Shown here one piece after another: positions 27,831 through 36,169 of a stretch of DNA of 64,000 bases; within the stretch, counting starts at the first letter, position 1, and the number at the start of each line of letters is the position of its first letter. The position numbers and the translations under genes were made by a program. A model generated the notes under the pieces. The model searched no databases and was not told the origin of the DNA. It saw only the letters and a program-made list of their open reading frames with translations. The stretch spans positions 297,021 through 361,020 of the forward strand of contig CAKSQK010000002.1 of NCBI GenBank assembly GCA_934486785.1, read 5' to 3'. The DNA is from an uncultured Niabella sp. (GTDB taxonomy: Bacteria > Bacteroidota > Bacteroidia > Chitinophagales > Chitinophagaceae).

Positions 27831-28277
27831 CTACTGTATTTCTATATCTTTAGACGCCGTTCTTGCTTTTTCCTTTTTGTTTAATGTTACCTTTAAGATT
27901 CCATTAACATATTTCGCTTCAATTGCGTCAGTATCAATAGTATGGTCTAAAGTAAAAGTTCTTTTAAACGTGCGAAGGTGAAACTCGCGGCGGATGCTTT
28001 TATGGGTTTCAGCAGATTCCTGTGCTTTGCTTTCAGCCGAAATGCTTAAAATATTTTTATCCAGGTTGATCGTGAAATCAGTTTTTTCATACCCTGGCGC
28101 TACCACATCTAACACGTAGGCGTCATCTGTTTCAGAAATATTCACAGGTGCATGGCCACGGTAATTCGGTTGCTTTACTTCAGTTTTCAACAAAGCAGGA
28201 ACTTCAGTAAAGAAGTCGTCAAAAAGGCTTGTAAGCGTGCGCTCAAAAGGAACTCCATTTGATTTTACGTTGGTCAT
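27831..28277 (-). CDS. Hsp20/alpha-crystallin family small heat-shock protein
   Basis: ATP-independent holdase that keeps unfolding proteins soluble. The alpha-crystallin domain covers residues about 40-140: APVNISETDDAYVLDVVAPG, the FTINLDKNILSISAE strand, then VNGILKVTLNKKE containing the G-I-L element that pairs with a C-terminal I-x-I (here DIEIQ). Length 148 residues. It is monocistronic, with a terminator at 27762-27792 and a perfect 10-bp inverted repeat 15 bases before the ATG, which may be an operator or an mRNA hairpin. Confidence 0.95.
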   Translation of the reverse strand: MTNVKSNGVPFERTLTSLFDDFFTEVPALLKTEVKQPNYRGHAPVNISETDDAYVLDVVAPGYEKTDFTINLDKNILSISAESKAQESAETHKSIRREFHLRTFKRTFTLDHTIDTDAIEAKYVNGILKVTLNKKEKARTASKDIEIQ

Positions 28278-28291
28278 ATTAAAAAGTTTAA

Positions 28292-28324
28292 TTGTTATAA
28301 AATGTTTTACCCTGTTTATAACAA
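28292..28324 (-). promoter_or_regulatory. 10-bp perfect inverted repeat in the hsp20 leader
   Basis: TTGTTATAAA (28292-28301) and TTTATAACAA (28315-28324) are exact inverted copies 13 bases apart, ending 14 bases before the hsp20 start codon. Either a dimeric repressor site or, in the transcript, an AU-rich stem next to the start. It does not match the CIRCE element. Confidence 0.55.
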
Positions 28325-28421
28325 ACCTGAGACCACAGCTAATTATTATGACATTGTAACATTTTCATCAATATTTAAAAGACAAAATGTCGCAAACGGA
28401 AGTTACCAATTGACTCAATGG

Positions 28422-28931
28422 CTATTGACTAATTTGCAGCTTTTGAGCCAGCCAGCTATCTTTCAGCGGGATGATCCATTTTTCTTCAAGATCTTTTTTT
28501 GTAGCAACAAGATTGTTGAAATATAAGCTGTCGGTAAAAAGAAAATTATGATCCAGTGCATATTGCACTTGCTGGTAAGGCAGCAATTCAATGCCATCGT
28601 TCACCACAAAGGCCAGTTGGTTCCTGTCAAAAAAATCAATCCGGAATTTTTCTCCAAGTTGCTTTATAAACCGAACAGAGCTATCTGTGCTGCAACCGCC
28701 TACATGCGTTTGTGTATCATCCGCAATCAGCACCACAAAATATCCGAAAATGATCAGCCCCTGTCCTTTAACCGGTTCGCCGTGGCTTTGCCAGCTTTCT
28801 ACAAATTCTTTTACCATTTCTTCTGCCACAAAAGCTTCGTCAATACGAAGCAGGCGGTTGGCCTGGTACACCCATACTTTTGAGTTAGGAGAGAAATTAG
28901 GCTTTAAAAATTCTTTATATTCTAAATTCAT
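28422..28931 (-). CDS. Conserved Bacteroidota protein often mislabelled 'ABC transporter ATPase'
   Basis: A 169-residue soluble protein without Walker motifs. Segments KVWVYQANRLL (about 18-28), ESWQSHGEPVKGQGLIIFGY, the GGCSTDSSVRFIKQLGEK segment and FFDRNQLAFVV are conserved in Bacteroidota proteins that databases have named ABC transporter ATPase without basis. The invariant Cys in GGCSTDSS near residue 80 could be a reactive residue. It sits 79 bases downstream of the CCG-domain Fe-S gene on the same strand, an association I recall from other Bacteroidota. Function unknown. Confidence 0.65.
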   Translation of the reverse strand: MNLEYKEFLKPNFSPNSKVWVYQANRLLRIDEAFVAEEMVKEFVESWQSHGEPVKGQGLIIFGYFVVLIADDTQTHVGGCSTDSSVRFIKQLGEKFRIDFFDRNQLAFVVNDGIELLPYQQVQYALDHNFLFTDSLYFNNLVATKKDLEEKWIIPLKDSWLAQKLQISQ

Positions 28932-29010
28932 TTGTTTTAATTAAGTAATGAATAGTTATGGTTGCTAACTTAAAAATTTGGTAATTCGTAATTCTTAATT
29001 TATAATTCAT

Positions 29011-29790
29011 TTACCCCATCTCCCTCTCAATCAATTCCGCAATATCCAACACCTCCACTTCCCCATCTTTTTCAGCATTTTTTACGCCGTCGGTGATCAT
29101 TGTATTACAAAACGGGCAGGCTGTAGCTACAATGCCCGCACCGGTTTCGATGGCTTCGCGGCTGCGTTCAAAATTTACGCGTGTATGCCCTTTTTCTTCT
29201 TCTTTAAACATTTGTGCACCGCCTGCGCCGCAGCAAAGGCCGGCGGCTTTGCATCGTTTCATTTCAACAAGTTCCGCCTTTAAAAGTTCTAAAACTTTTC
29301 GTGGCGCTTCAAAAATATCATTAGCACGGCCCAGGTAACAGCTATCGTGGTAAGTGATCTTTTTTTCACCTGGCGTATTGCCATCCTTCAGTTTTATTTT
29401 GCCCTCATCAATCAATTGCTGTAAAAATGTGGTATGATGCACCACCTCGTATTGGCCGCCCAGTTCGGGATATTCGTTTTTAAAAATATTGAAACAATGA
29501 GGGCATGCTGTTACAATTTTTTTGATGCCATAACCATTCAATACCGCAATATTCTGGCTGGCCATCATTTGAAAAACAAATTCATTACCGGCGCGGCGAA
29601 CGGGGTCTCCGGTGCACATTTCTTCTTTGCCAAGTACGGCATAGCTAATGCCGGTTTTTTGGAGTATGCGGGTAAAAGCCTTTGTAATTTTTTGTGCACG
29701 CTGGTCAAAGCTGCCGGCACATCCCACCCAAAACAACACCTCCGGTGTTTGGCCTTTGGAAAATAACTCAGCAACAGTGGGCACGCTCAT
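29011..29790 (-). CDS. CCG-domain (heterodisulfide reductase-related) Fe-S protein
   Basis: Two cysteine-rich CCG repeats: VGCAGSFDQR near residue 23 with TACPHCFNIF near 94, and SCYLGRAND near 149 with LCCGAGGAQMF near 186 and TACPFCNTMI near 222. Such domains hold an unusual Fe-S cluster in HdrB, GlpC and LldE-type proteins and shuttle electrons. The GEEMCTGD-like KEEMCTGDPVRRAGNE box is conserved in the Bacteroidota form. I choose ATG at 29790 (MSVPTVAELFSKG); an ATG 16 codons earlier adds an atypical extension. The redox partner, usually a neighbouring ferredoxin-like Fe-S protein, is not in view. Confidence 0.85.
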   Translation of the reverse strand: MSVPTVAELFSKGQTPEVLFWVGCAGSFDQRAQKITKAFTRILQKTGISYAVLGKEEMCTGDPVRRAGNEFVFQMMASQNIAVLNGYGIKKIVTACPHCFNIFKNEYPELGGQYEVVHHTTFLQQLIDEGKIKLKDGNTPGEKKITYHDSCYLGRANDIFEAPRKVLELLKAELVEMKRCKAAGLCCGAGGAQMFKEEEKGHTRVNFERSREAIETGAGIVATACPFCNTMITDGVKNAEKDGEVEVLDIAELIEREMG

Positions 29791-29865
29791 ATCCAGTATT
29801 TTAAAAGTAGCATCTAAGGTACGGAAAGGTTTAAACATTTTGGCATGTAAAACAGCCTGCTGAAT

Positions 29866-29873
29866 TATATTTG
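29866..29873 (+). promoter_or_regulatory. -7 element before the ATP-grasp gene
   Basis: TATATTTG matches TAnnTTTG exactly, with a TTG 23 bases upstream. It ends 10 bases before the ATG at 29884, implying a leader of only a few bases. Confidence 0.5.
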
Positions 29874-29883
29874 CCGCGATTGA

Positions 29884-30921
29884 ATGAAAAAATTTTTCAA
29901 CAAAATAACCAACTGGGAGCTTTGGCCATTTGTGGTTTTATATGCGCCCATTTTTCCGGTGTGGCTGTGGTATTGCTTCAGAAGCCGGTCAGTATGGTTC
30001 TTCACGCCGTCTAACCCCACCATAACTTTTGGCGGTATGGAAGGCGAAGGCAAAAAAGAAATGTATGACCAACTACCGCATGAGCTGATGCCGCTGACCA
30101 TTTACATCAATCATACGACTGATTTTGAAGAAGTAAAAAGAAGGATCCGCCTATCGGGTTTACAATACCCTTTTGTGGTAAAGCCTGATGTGGGCATGAA
30201 AGGAATTCTTTTTCGTGTGATTGAAAACGAGCAACAGCTACAACAATACCACGAGCTGATGCCGGTAGAATATATTGTGCAGGAAAAAGTTTCTTACCCC
30301 GTGGAAGTAAGCGTGTTTTATTACCGCTATCCCTGGAAGCAGCAGGGGCGGGTTTCAGGGTTTATTCAAAAAGAACTGCTGAGCGTAACCGGAGATGGTA
30401 AGCGTCATTTAAAAGAGCTGATAGAAACCCACCCACGCGCGCGCTACCGGCTTGAGGAAATGCAACACCGGCACGGTGCCAGCTACAACCGCGTGATACC
30501 CGCCGGGGAAATTTATTACCTGTCTTATGCAGGCAATCACAACCGCGGCGCGCAGTTTACCAACCTGCACCGGGAGATTGACAACAACCTGCTGTCAGTT
30601 TTTGACAACATCAGCCACTATGATAAAAGTTTTTTTTATGGCCGGTACGATATTAAAACCGCCTCGATCGGCGATTTAAAAAAAGGCAGGAATTTTTCCA
30701 TACTTGAATTTAACGGCGCGGGTGCAGAGCCCAACCATATTTACGATTGCGGCATGAGCCTGGTCGCTGCATATAAAACCATTTTACAACACTGGAAAGC
30801 GCTGTACCAGATCAGCCGGTATAATCATAAAAACGGGCATCCATACTGGCCATTTCAAAAAGGCTGGAATTATTTAAAAGATGCCCGGAAGCACTTTAAA
30901 ATGCTGGAGAAGCTTGATTAG
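29884..30921 (+). CDS. ATP-grasp fold ligase of unknown substrate
   Basis: The central region YPFVVKPDVGMKGILFRVI (about 98-116) is the ATP-grasp lysine/glycine loop. GRYDIKTAS (about 256) and ILEFNGAGAEPNHIYD (about 276-291) give the Mg-binding Asp, Glu and Asn. A hydrophobic N-terminal stretch (ELWPFVVLYAPIFPVWLWYC; about 12-31) may attach it to the membrane. ATP-grasp enzymes join a carboxylate to an amine, thiol or similar group through an acyl phosphate. The 345 residues do not fit a named family I know. It stands alone and is transcribed away from the Fe-S gene. Confidence 0.7.
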   Translation: MKKFFNKITNWELWPFVVLYAPIFPVWLWYCFRSRSVWFFTPSNPTITFGGMEGEGKKEMYDQLPHELMPLTIYINHTTDFEEVKRRIRLSGLQYPFVVKPDVGMKGILFRVIENEQQLQQYHELMPVEYIVQEKVSYPVEVSVFYYRYPWKQQGRVSGFIQKELLSVTGDGKRHLKELIETHPRARYRLEEMQHRHGASYNRVIPAGEIYYLSYAGNHNRGAQFTNLHREIDNNLLSVFDNISHYDKSFFYGRYDIKTASIGDLKKGRNFSILEFNGAGAEPNHIYDCGMSLVAAYKTILQHWKALYQISRYNHKNGHPYWPFQKGWNYLKDARKHFKMLEKLD

Positions 30922-30924
30922 AAG

Positions 30925-31872
30925 CTAAAAAGCCACATACGGCAATACTTTATCATAAGTATCATTGGTTTGGCTTACCAACTCCTTTAAAATATCAGGG
31001 CTTGCTATACTGCCGTTTTCCTTCCGGTATTTCATTACCAGGTAAGCCAGTTTACTGCTGATGTAAGGGTGCGCGTTCAGTTCATCATACGTGGCCGTAT
31101 TGATGTTCATTTTGCTGGCCCATGTTTCCCCCAATTTTAAATACGGCTTTATTTTCTTGAAAGTAGAATCCGGCACGCCATAAGTTTCGCCCACCTGCTC
31201 AATGCTGTAAAAGCCGCCCAGTTTACTTCTGAAATTAACGATTCTTGCCGCAAGCCTGCTGCCAATGCCGTATAAAGATTGAAAAGCTGTAGTATCGGCT
31301 GTGTTGATATCAATCGGCGTAACTTTTCTGCTATATTCTCTTACAGGAGTTGCTGCATAACCATTCTGATCATTTGAATACTGTTTTTTCTCAGGCTCTA
31401 CCGCGCTGATCACGATATAAGGCTTTAAACGCTCAAATTCCTCCGGCCGCAGGCTATAGATCTTTTGCAGGTCATCGGCTTTACGAAACTTACCGCCTTT
31501 ATTTCTGTAGTTATTTAATATCTGTACTGTTCTGTCGCGCAGCCCTAACTCTTTTAACTGTTCGGTTGTGGCAGTATTGGGGTCAAATGGAAAAAGCCGG
31601 GCTTTAGGCGTTGCATTATTTTCAAACTGGCGCGAATAACCCGGGCGGGAGTAAGCCCTGCTGCCGGTACGGTTTTCTCCGGGTTCCGGTTCATCTAAAA
31701 TAGTAGCGACAGAAGCCCATTCGGCGGGGTTTGTAGCCGTAGCGCCTTTTCCAGAACGATGCATGTTTAAAAAAGGTAAAACTGCCATGGATAGGATAAG
31801 AAGTATTAGGATGATTGCCGCTATACCTTCTTTTTTTGAAAAAGTAATGTAGTTTTTTATCCTTGCGACCAT
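30925..31872 (-). CDS. ComEA-like helix-hairpin-helix protein with membrane anchor
   Basis: Residues about 13-33 (KEGIAAIILILLILSMAVLPF) form a membrane anchor; a Ser/Gly linker follows. Three helix-hairpin-helix units come next: FDPNTATTEQLKELGLRDRT (about 97), DINTADTTAFQSLYGIGSRL (about 178), and MNINTATYDELNAHPYISSK (about 254). The D-N-T-A pattern is that of ComEA, which binds incoming DNA during natural transformation. The protein has three such units rather than one. Convergent with the ATP-grasp gene, only 3 bases between stops. Confidence 0.82.
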   Translation of the reverse strand: MVARIKNYITFSKKEGIAAIILILLILSMAVLPFLNMHRSGKGATATNPAEWASVATILDEPEPGENRTGSRAYSRPGYSRQFENNATPKARLFPFDPNTATTEQLKELGLRDRTVQILNNYRNKGGKFRKADDLQKIYSLRPEEFERLKPYIVISAVEPEKKQYSNDQNGYAATPVREYSRKVTPIDINTADTTAFQSLYGIGSRLAARIVNFRSKLGGFYSIEQVGETYGVPDSTFKKIKPYLKLGETWASKMNINTATYDELNAHPYISSKLAYLVMKYRKENGSIASPDILKELVSQTNDTYDKVLPYVAF

Positions 31873-31921
31873 ACAGGGTTGATTTAAAGCTACAAATTAG
31901 ATATGCAAAGCGGCTTTATTG

Positions 31922-31939
31922 TACGGGAAAATTCCCGTA
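31922..31939. promoter_or_regulatory. 18-bp palindrome upstream of comEA-like gene and rpoB
   Basis: TACGGGAA-AA-TTCCCGTA, perfect 8-bp arms, lies 50 bases before the comEA-like start codon and about 150 bases before the rpoB -7 element. A dimeric regulator site is the simplest reading; no protein can be named. Confidence 0.4.
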
Positions 31940-32086
31940 TTAAAGCTGTATTTTCACGGTCGTAAAAATTAAGTACTTGGTGCAAATACTTAATTGAAAA
32001 TGAATATCTTATATTAAGGCACAAAAAAACTTCTAAAAATTTGGCAAAATTCTTGTTGCATGCTTTTTTCTTTATAACGTTTCCCC

Positions 32087-32094
32087 TAACTTTG
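32087..32094 (+). promoter_or_regulatory. -7 element of the rpoB-rpoC transcript
   Basis: TAACTTTG (followed by CAG) matches TAnnTTTG exactly. A TTG pair at 32053-32058 is too far upstream (28 bases) for the usual -33 element. Transcription would begin near 32100, giving a leader of about 135 bases before the rpoB ATG at 32238. The rest of the 365-base gap before rpoB shows only the palindrome at 31922 and no gene. Confidence 0.5.
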
Positions 32095-32237
32095 CAGTCC
32101 TTTATTTTGGCCAAATATATTTTGATTCTGCAAAACATGTTCAAGTAATTGAATTTCAATGGGTTTCTACTTTAACGGTGGTTTACCCCTAAACTTGTTT
32201 TGTGTATGATCAACTAATTAAAACCGGTTTAAAAATT

Positions 32238-35200
32238 ATGTCTTCTACAAGCGTAAAGCCGATAGCTATCGGTTCAAGAGTAAACTTCGGGAAAATTAAG
32301 CATTTAGCTGAAACACCTGATCTGCTCGAAGTTCAGATTCAATCATTTAAAGAATTTTTTCAACTTGAAACCACCCCGGACAAAAGAAACATTGAAGGCC
32401 TGTTTCGTGTGTTTAAGGACAACTTCCCCATCACCGATACGCGCAACATTTTTGTTCTGGAATTTTTAGATTATTTTATTGACCCGCCCCGGTACAGCAT
32501 TGAAGAATGTATGGAGCGCGGGCTGACCTATGCCGTACCCTTAAAAGCAAAGCTGCGCCTTAGCTGTAACGATGAAGAGCACGTAGACTTTCAGACCATC
32601 GTTCAGGATGTATTTTTAGGAAACATTCCATACATGACGCCCCGCGGCACTTTTGTGATCAACGGCGCTGAGCGCGTGGTTGTTTCACAGCTACACCGTT
32701 CACCCGGGGTATTCTTCGGCCAGTCCATTCACCCCAACGGAACAAAAATTTACTCTGCACGCGTTATTCCTTTTAAAGGCGCGTGGATGGAGTTTGCCAC
32801 AGATATTAATAATGTAATGTATGCTTACATTGACAGGAAAAAGAAATTTCCTGTTACCACATTATTACGTTCTATCGGCTACGAAACAGATAAAGACATT
32901 CTGGAACTGTTTGGCATGGCTGACGAAGTGCCCGGCGACAGGAAGAAACTGGAAGCCCATCTTGGTAAAAAACTGGCCGCCAGGGTTTTACGCACATGGG
33001 TAGAAGATTTTGTGGATGAAGATACCGGCGAGGTTGTATCCATTGAGCGTAACGAGATCGTAATGGAGCGCGATACCATCCTTGATGAGGAAGCCATTGA
33101 CACCATAGTGGATATGGACGTAAAGAGCGTGTTCATTCAAAGAGAAGATGTGGGTGGTGACTACGCCATTATATATAATACTTTAAATAAAGACACGTCT
33201 AACAGCGAGCTGGAAGCCGTTCAGTTCATCTACCGCCAATTGCGCGGCGCCGATGCGCCTGACAACGAAACAGCCCGTGGTATTATTGATAAGCTGTTCT
33301 TTAGCGACAAGCGTTACGACCTTGGTGAAGTTGGTCGTTACAAGATCAACCGCAAATTGAACCGCGAAACAGACCTGACGCAGAAAACGCTCACCAAGGA
33401 AGATATCATTGAGATCATTAAATACCTGGTTCGTTTGACCAATGGCAAAGCTGAAATCGATGACATAGATCACCTGAGCAACCGCCGCGTACGTACCGTA
33501 GGCGAGCAATTATATGCTCAGTTCGGTGTTGGCCTGGCTCGTATGGCACGTACCATTCGCGAAAGGATGAACGTTCGCGATAACGAGGTGTTTACACCTG
33601 TTGATCTGATCAACGCCAGAACCCTTTCTTCCGTGATCAATTCATTCTTTGGCACTTCACAGTTATCTCAGTTTCTGGATCAAACCAACCCCCTATCTGA
33701 GATCACGCACAAACGCCGTATTTCAGCACTGGGGCCAGGCGGTTTAAGCCGCGAGCGCGCAGGCTTTGAGGTGCGCGACGTGCACTACTCTCACTACGGA
33801 AGGCTTTGTACCATTGAAACGCCTGAAGGACCGAACATCGGCCTGATCTCCACGCTTTGCGTGCACGCCAAGATCAACGAGATGGGCTTTATTGAAACGC
33901 CTTACCGCAAAGTGGAGAATGGTAAAGTAAACATGAAAAAGCTGGAGCTACTGAGCGCTGAAGAAGAAGATGAAGCAAAGATCGCACAGGCAAATGCCCC
34001 GCTGAATGATGATGGCAGCTTTGTGAATGACCGCGTGGCCAGCCGCGAAACCGGCGATTTCCCCATTCTTGAAAAAGAAGAAGTAGAATATATGGATGTG
34101 GCGCCCAACCAGATTGTGGGTTTGAGCGCTTCATTAATTCCTTTCCTTGAGCACGATGATGCCAACCGTGCGCTGATGGGCTCAAACATGCAACGCCAGG
34201 CGGTACCATTACTGCGTCCGGATTCCCCTATTGTTGGAACCGGTTTGGAAGGTAAGGCTGCACGCGATGCAAGAATCCAAATTCACGCCGAGGGCAATGG
34301 TGTGGTTGAATTTGTGGATGCCAATGAAATTCATGTGCGTTATGACCGCGATGTAAATGATAAACTGGTAAGTTTTGAAGAAGACCTGAAAGTGTACAAT
34401 CTTACTAAATTCATCAAAACCAACCAGGAAACCTGCATCAATCTTGTTCCCGGTGTTAAAAAAGGCCAGAAGGTAAAAGCCGGCGACTTCTTAACAGAAG
34501 GCTATGCCACCAAAAATGGCGAACTGGCGCTGGGTAAAAACCTGAAAGTGGCCTTTATGCCCTGGAAAGGTTACAACTTTGAAGACGCCATCGTGATCAG
34601 TGAAAGAGTGGTAAAAGAAGACATGTTTACTTCTATCCACATTTCTGAATACGAGCTGGAAGTGCGCGATACGAAGCTGGGTGAAGAAGAGCTGACATCA
34701 GATATTCCCAACGTTTCGGAAGAAGCTACCAAAGACCTTGATGAAAACGGGATCATCCGCATTGGCGCACAAATTAAAGAAGGCGATATTCTCATCGGTA
34801 AGATCACGCCTAAAGGCGAAAGCGATCCTACACCGGAGGAAAAATTACTGCGCGCCATCTTTGGCGATAAAGCCGGCGATGCAAAAGATGCTTCACTGAA
34901 AGCGCCAAACGGCGTAGAAGGTGTGGTGATCGGGAAAAAATTGTTCCAAAGGGCTAAAAAAGATAAGAACGCGAAAGTTCGTGAAAAAGCCGCCATTGAA
35001 AAGCTGGACAAAATTCACGAGAAAAATGAGCAGGATCTTTTAGCGGTTCTGTTAGAAAAATTAGAAACCCTGCTGGAGAATCAAACTTCAGCCGGCGTAA
35101 AGAACAGCTTTGATGAGGTAGTGATTGGGAAAGGCGGCAAGTTTACTGCTAAAAACCTTGCTTCTCTTGATTTTGCCAACATCAACCCGCTGGGCTGGAC

Positions 35201-36056
35201 AAATGATGAAAAGATCAACAGCCAGGTAAATACACTGTTGCACAACTATAATATCAAGTACAACGAAGAACTGGGCCGCTACAAGCGCGAAAAGTTCAAC
35301 ATCAGCATTGGTGATGAATTGCCCGCAGGCGTATTGAAACTGGCTAAAGTGTACCTGGCCGTAAAACGTAAATTAAAAGTAGGTGATAAAATGGCGGGCC
35401 GCCACGGTAACAAAGGTATTGTGGCTAAAATCGTTCGTCATGAAGATATGCCGTTCCTTGAAGATGGCACACCTGTAGACATTGTACTAAACCCACTGGG
35501 CGTACCAAGCCGTATGAACCTGGGGCAGATATACGAAACCGTACTGGGATGGGCCGGGCAGCAACTGGGCCTGCGCTTTGCCACTCCAATTTTTGACGGC
35601 GCCGAGCCTTACGAAATTGAGCAGTATTGCGATGAAGCGGGCATTCCCAAGTTTGGCCACACGTACCTGTATGATGGTGAAACCGGCGAGCGCTTTCACC
35701 AGAAAGCCACCGTGGGCGTGATCTACATGATCAAACTACACCACATGGTTGACGATAAAATGCACGCACGTAGCATTGGGCCATACAGCTTAATTACTCA
35801 GCAGCCGCTGGGTGGTAAGGCACAGTTTGGCGGCCAGCGTTTTGGTGAGATGGAGGTTTGGGCTTTGGAAGCATACGGTGCATCCAACATTCTGCAGGAG
35901 CTGTTAACGATCAAATCTGATGACATCATAGGCCGTGCAAAAACCTATGAAAGCATTGTAAAAGGCGATAACGTTCCAAGAGCAGGCGTTCCGGAATCCT
36001 TCAATGTATTGATACATGAGTTGAGAGGACTGGGCTTAGACCTTACGTTTGATTAA
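32238..36056 (+). CDS. rpoB: DNA-directed RNA polymerase subunit beta
   Basis: Catalytic beta subunit of RNA polymerase. Recognised from the N-terminal [20 protein letters not shown], the rifampicin-region segment [20 protein letters not shown] followed by [14 protein letters not shown], and the C-terminal [21 protein letters not shown] use the ATG at 32238 (MSSTSVKP); an in-frame ATG at 32202 adds 12 residues that Bacteroidota RpoB lacks. Length 1272 residues. Unusually for the family context, rplJ and rplL are not immediately upstream. rpoC follows after 113 bases containing a hairpin (GAAAGCC 36067-36073 with GGCTTTC 36090-36096). Confidence 0.97.
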   Translation: MSSTSVKPIAIGSRVNFGKIKHLAETPDLLEVQIQSFKEFFQLETTPDKRNIEGLFRVFKDNFPITDTRNIFVLEFLDYFIDPPRYSIEECMERGLTYAVPLKAKLRLSCNDEEHVDFQTIVQDVFLGNIPYMTPRGTFVINGAERVVVSQLHRSPGVFFGQSIHPNGTKIYSARVIPFKGAWMEFATDINNVMYAYIDRKKKFPVTTLLRSIGYETDKDILELFGMADEVPGDRKKLEAHLGKKLAARVLRTWVEDFVDEDTGEVVSIERNEIVMERDTILDEEAIDTIVDMDVKSVFIQREDVGGDYAIIYNTLNKDTSNSELEAVQFIYRQLRGADAPDNETARGIIDKLFFSDKRYDLGEVGRYKINRKLNRETDLTQKTLTKEDIIEIIKYLVRLTNGKAEIDDIDHLSNRRVRTVGEQLYAQFGVGLARMARTIRERMNVRDNEVFTPVDLINARTLSSVINSFFGTSQLSQFLDQTNPLSEITHKRRISALGPGGLSRERAGFEVRDVHYSHYGRLCTIETPEGPNIGLISTLCVHAKINEMGFIETPYRKVENGKVNMKKLELLSAEEEDEAKIAQANAPLNDDGSFVNDRVASRETGDFPILEKEEVEYMDVAPNQIVGLSASLIPFLEHDDANRALMGSNMQRQAVPLLRPDSPIVGTGLEGKAARDARIQIHAEGNGVVEFVDANEIHVRYDRDVNDKLVSFEEDLKVYNLTKFIKTNQETCINLVPGVKKGQKVKAGDFLTEGYATKNGELALGKNLKVAFMPWKGYNFEDAIVISERVVKEDMFTSIHISEYELEVRDTKLGEEELTSDIPNVSEEATKDLDENGIIRIGAQIKEGDILIGKITPKGESDPTPEEKLLRAIFGDKAGDAKDASLKAPNGVEGVVIGKKLFQRAKKDKNAKVREKAAIEKLDKIHEKNEQDLLAVLLEKLETLLENQTSAGVKNSFDEVVIGKGGKFTAKNLASLDFANINPLGWTNDEKINSQVNTLLHNYNIKYNEELGRYKREKFNISIGDELPAGVLKLAKVYLAVKRKLKVGDKMAGRHGNKGIVAKIVRHEDMPFLEDGTPVDIVLNPLGVPSRMNLGQIYETVLGWAGQQLGLRFATPIFDGAEPYEIEQYCDEAGIPKFGHTYLYDGETGERFHQKATVGVIYMIKLHHMVDDKMHARSIGPYSLITQQPLGGKAQFGGQRFGEMEVWALEAYGASNILQELLTIKSDDIIGRAKTYESIVKGDNVPRAGVPESFNVLIHELRGLGLDLTFD

Positions 36057-36169
36057 TAAAGATGCTGAAAGCCGAAGGCTGAAATGCCGGGCTTTCCTTC
36101 TGCTTCCTGCGTAAGCATGAAGCACCCACAAAAAAGTAATTTGTAAATCTGAAAATCGTCAATCGAAAT

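Noticed and set aside
31890-32159. 89-codon minus-strand frame in the rpoB leader
   Set aside because: Rich in Lys/Asn/Phe as expected for AT-rich intergenic DNA, overlaps the rpoB promoter, and has no recognisable motif.
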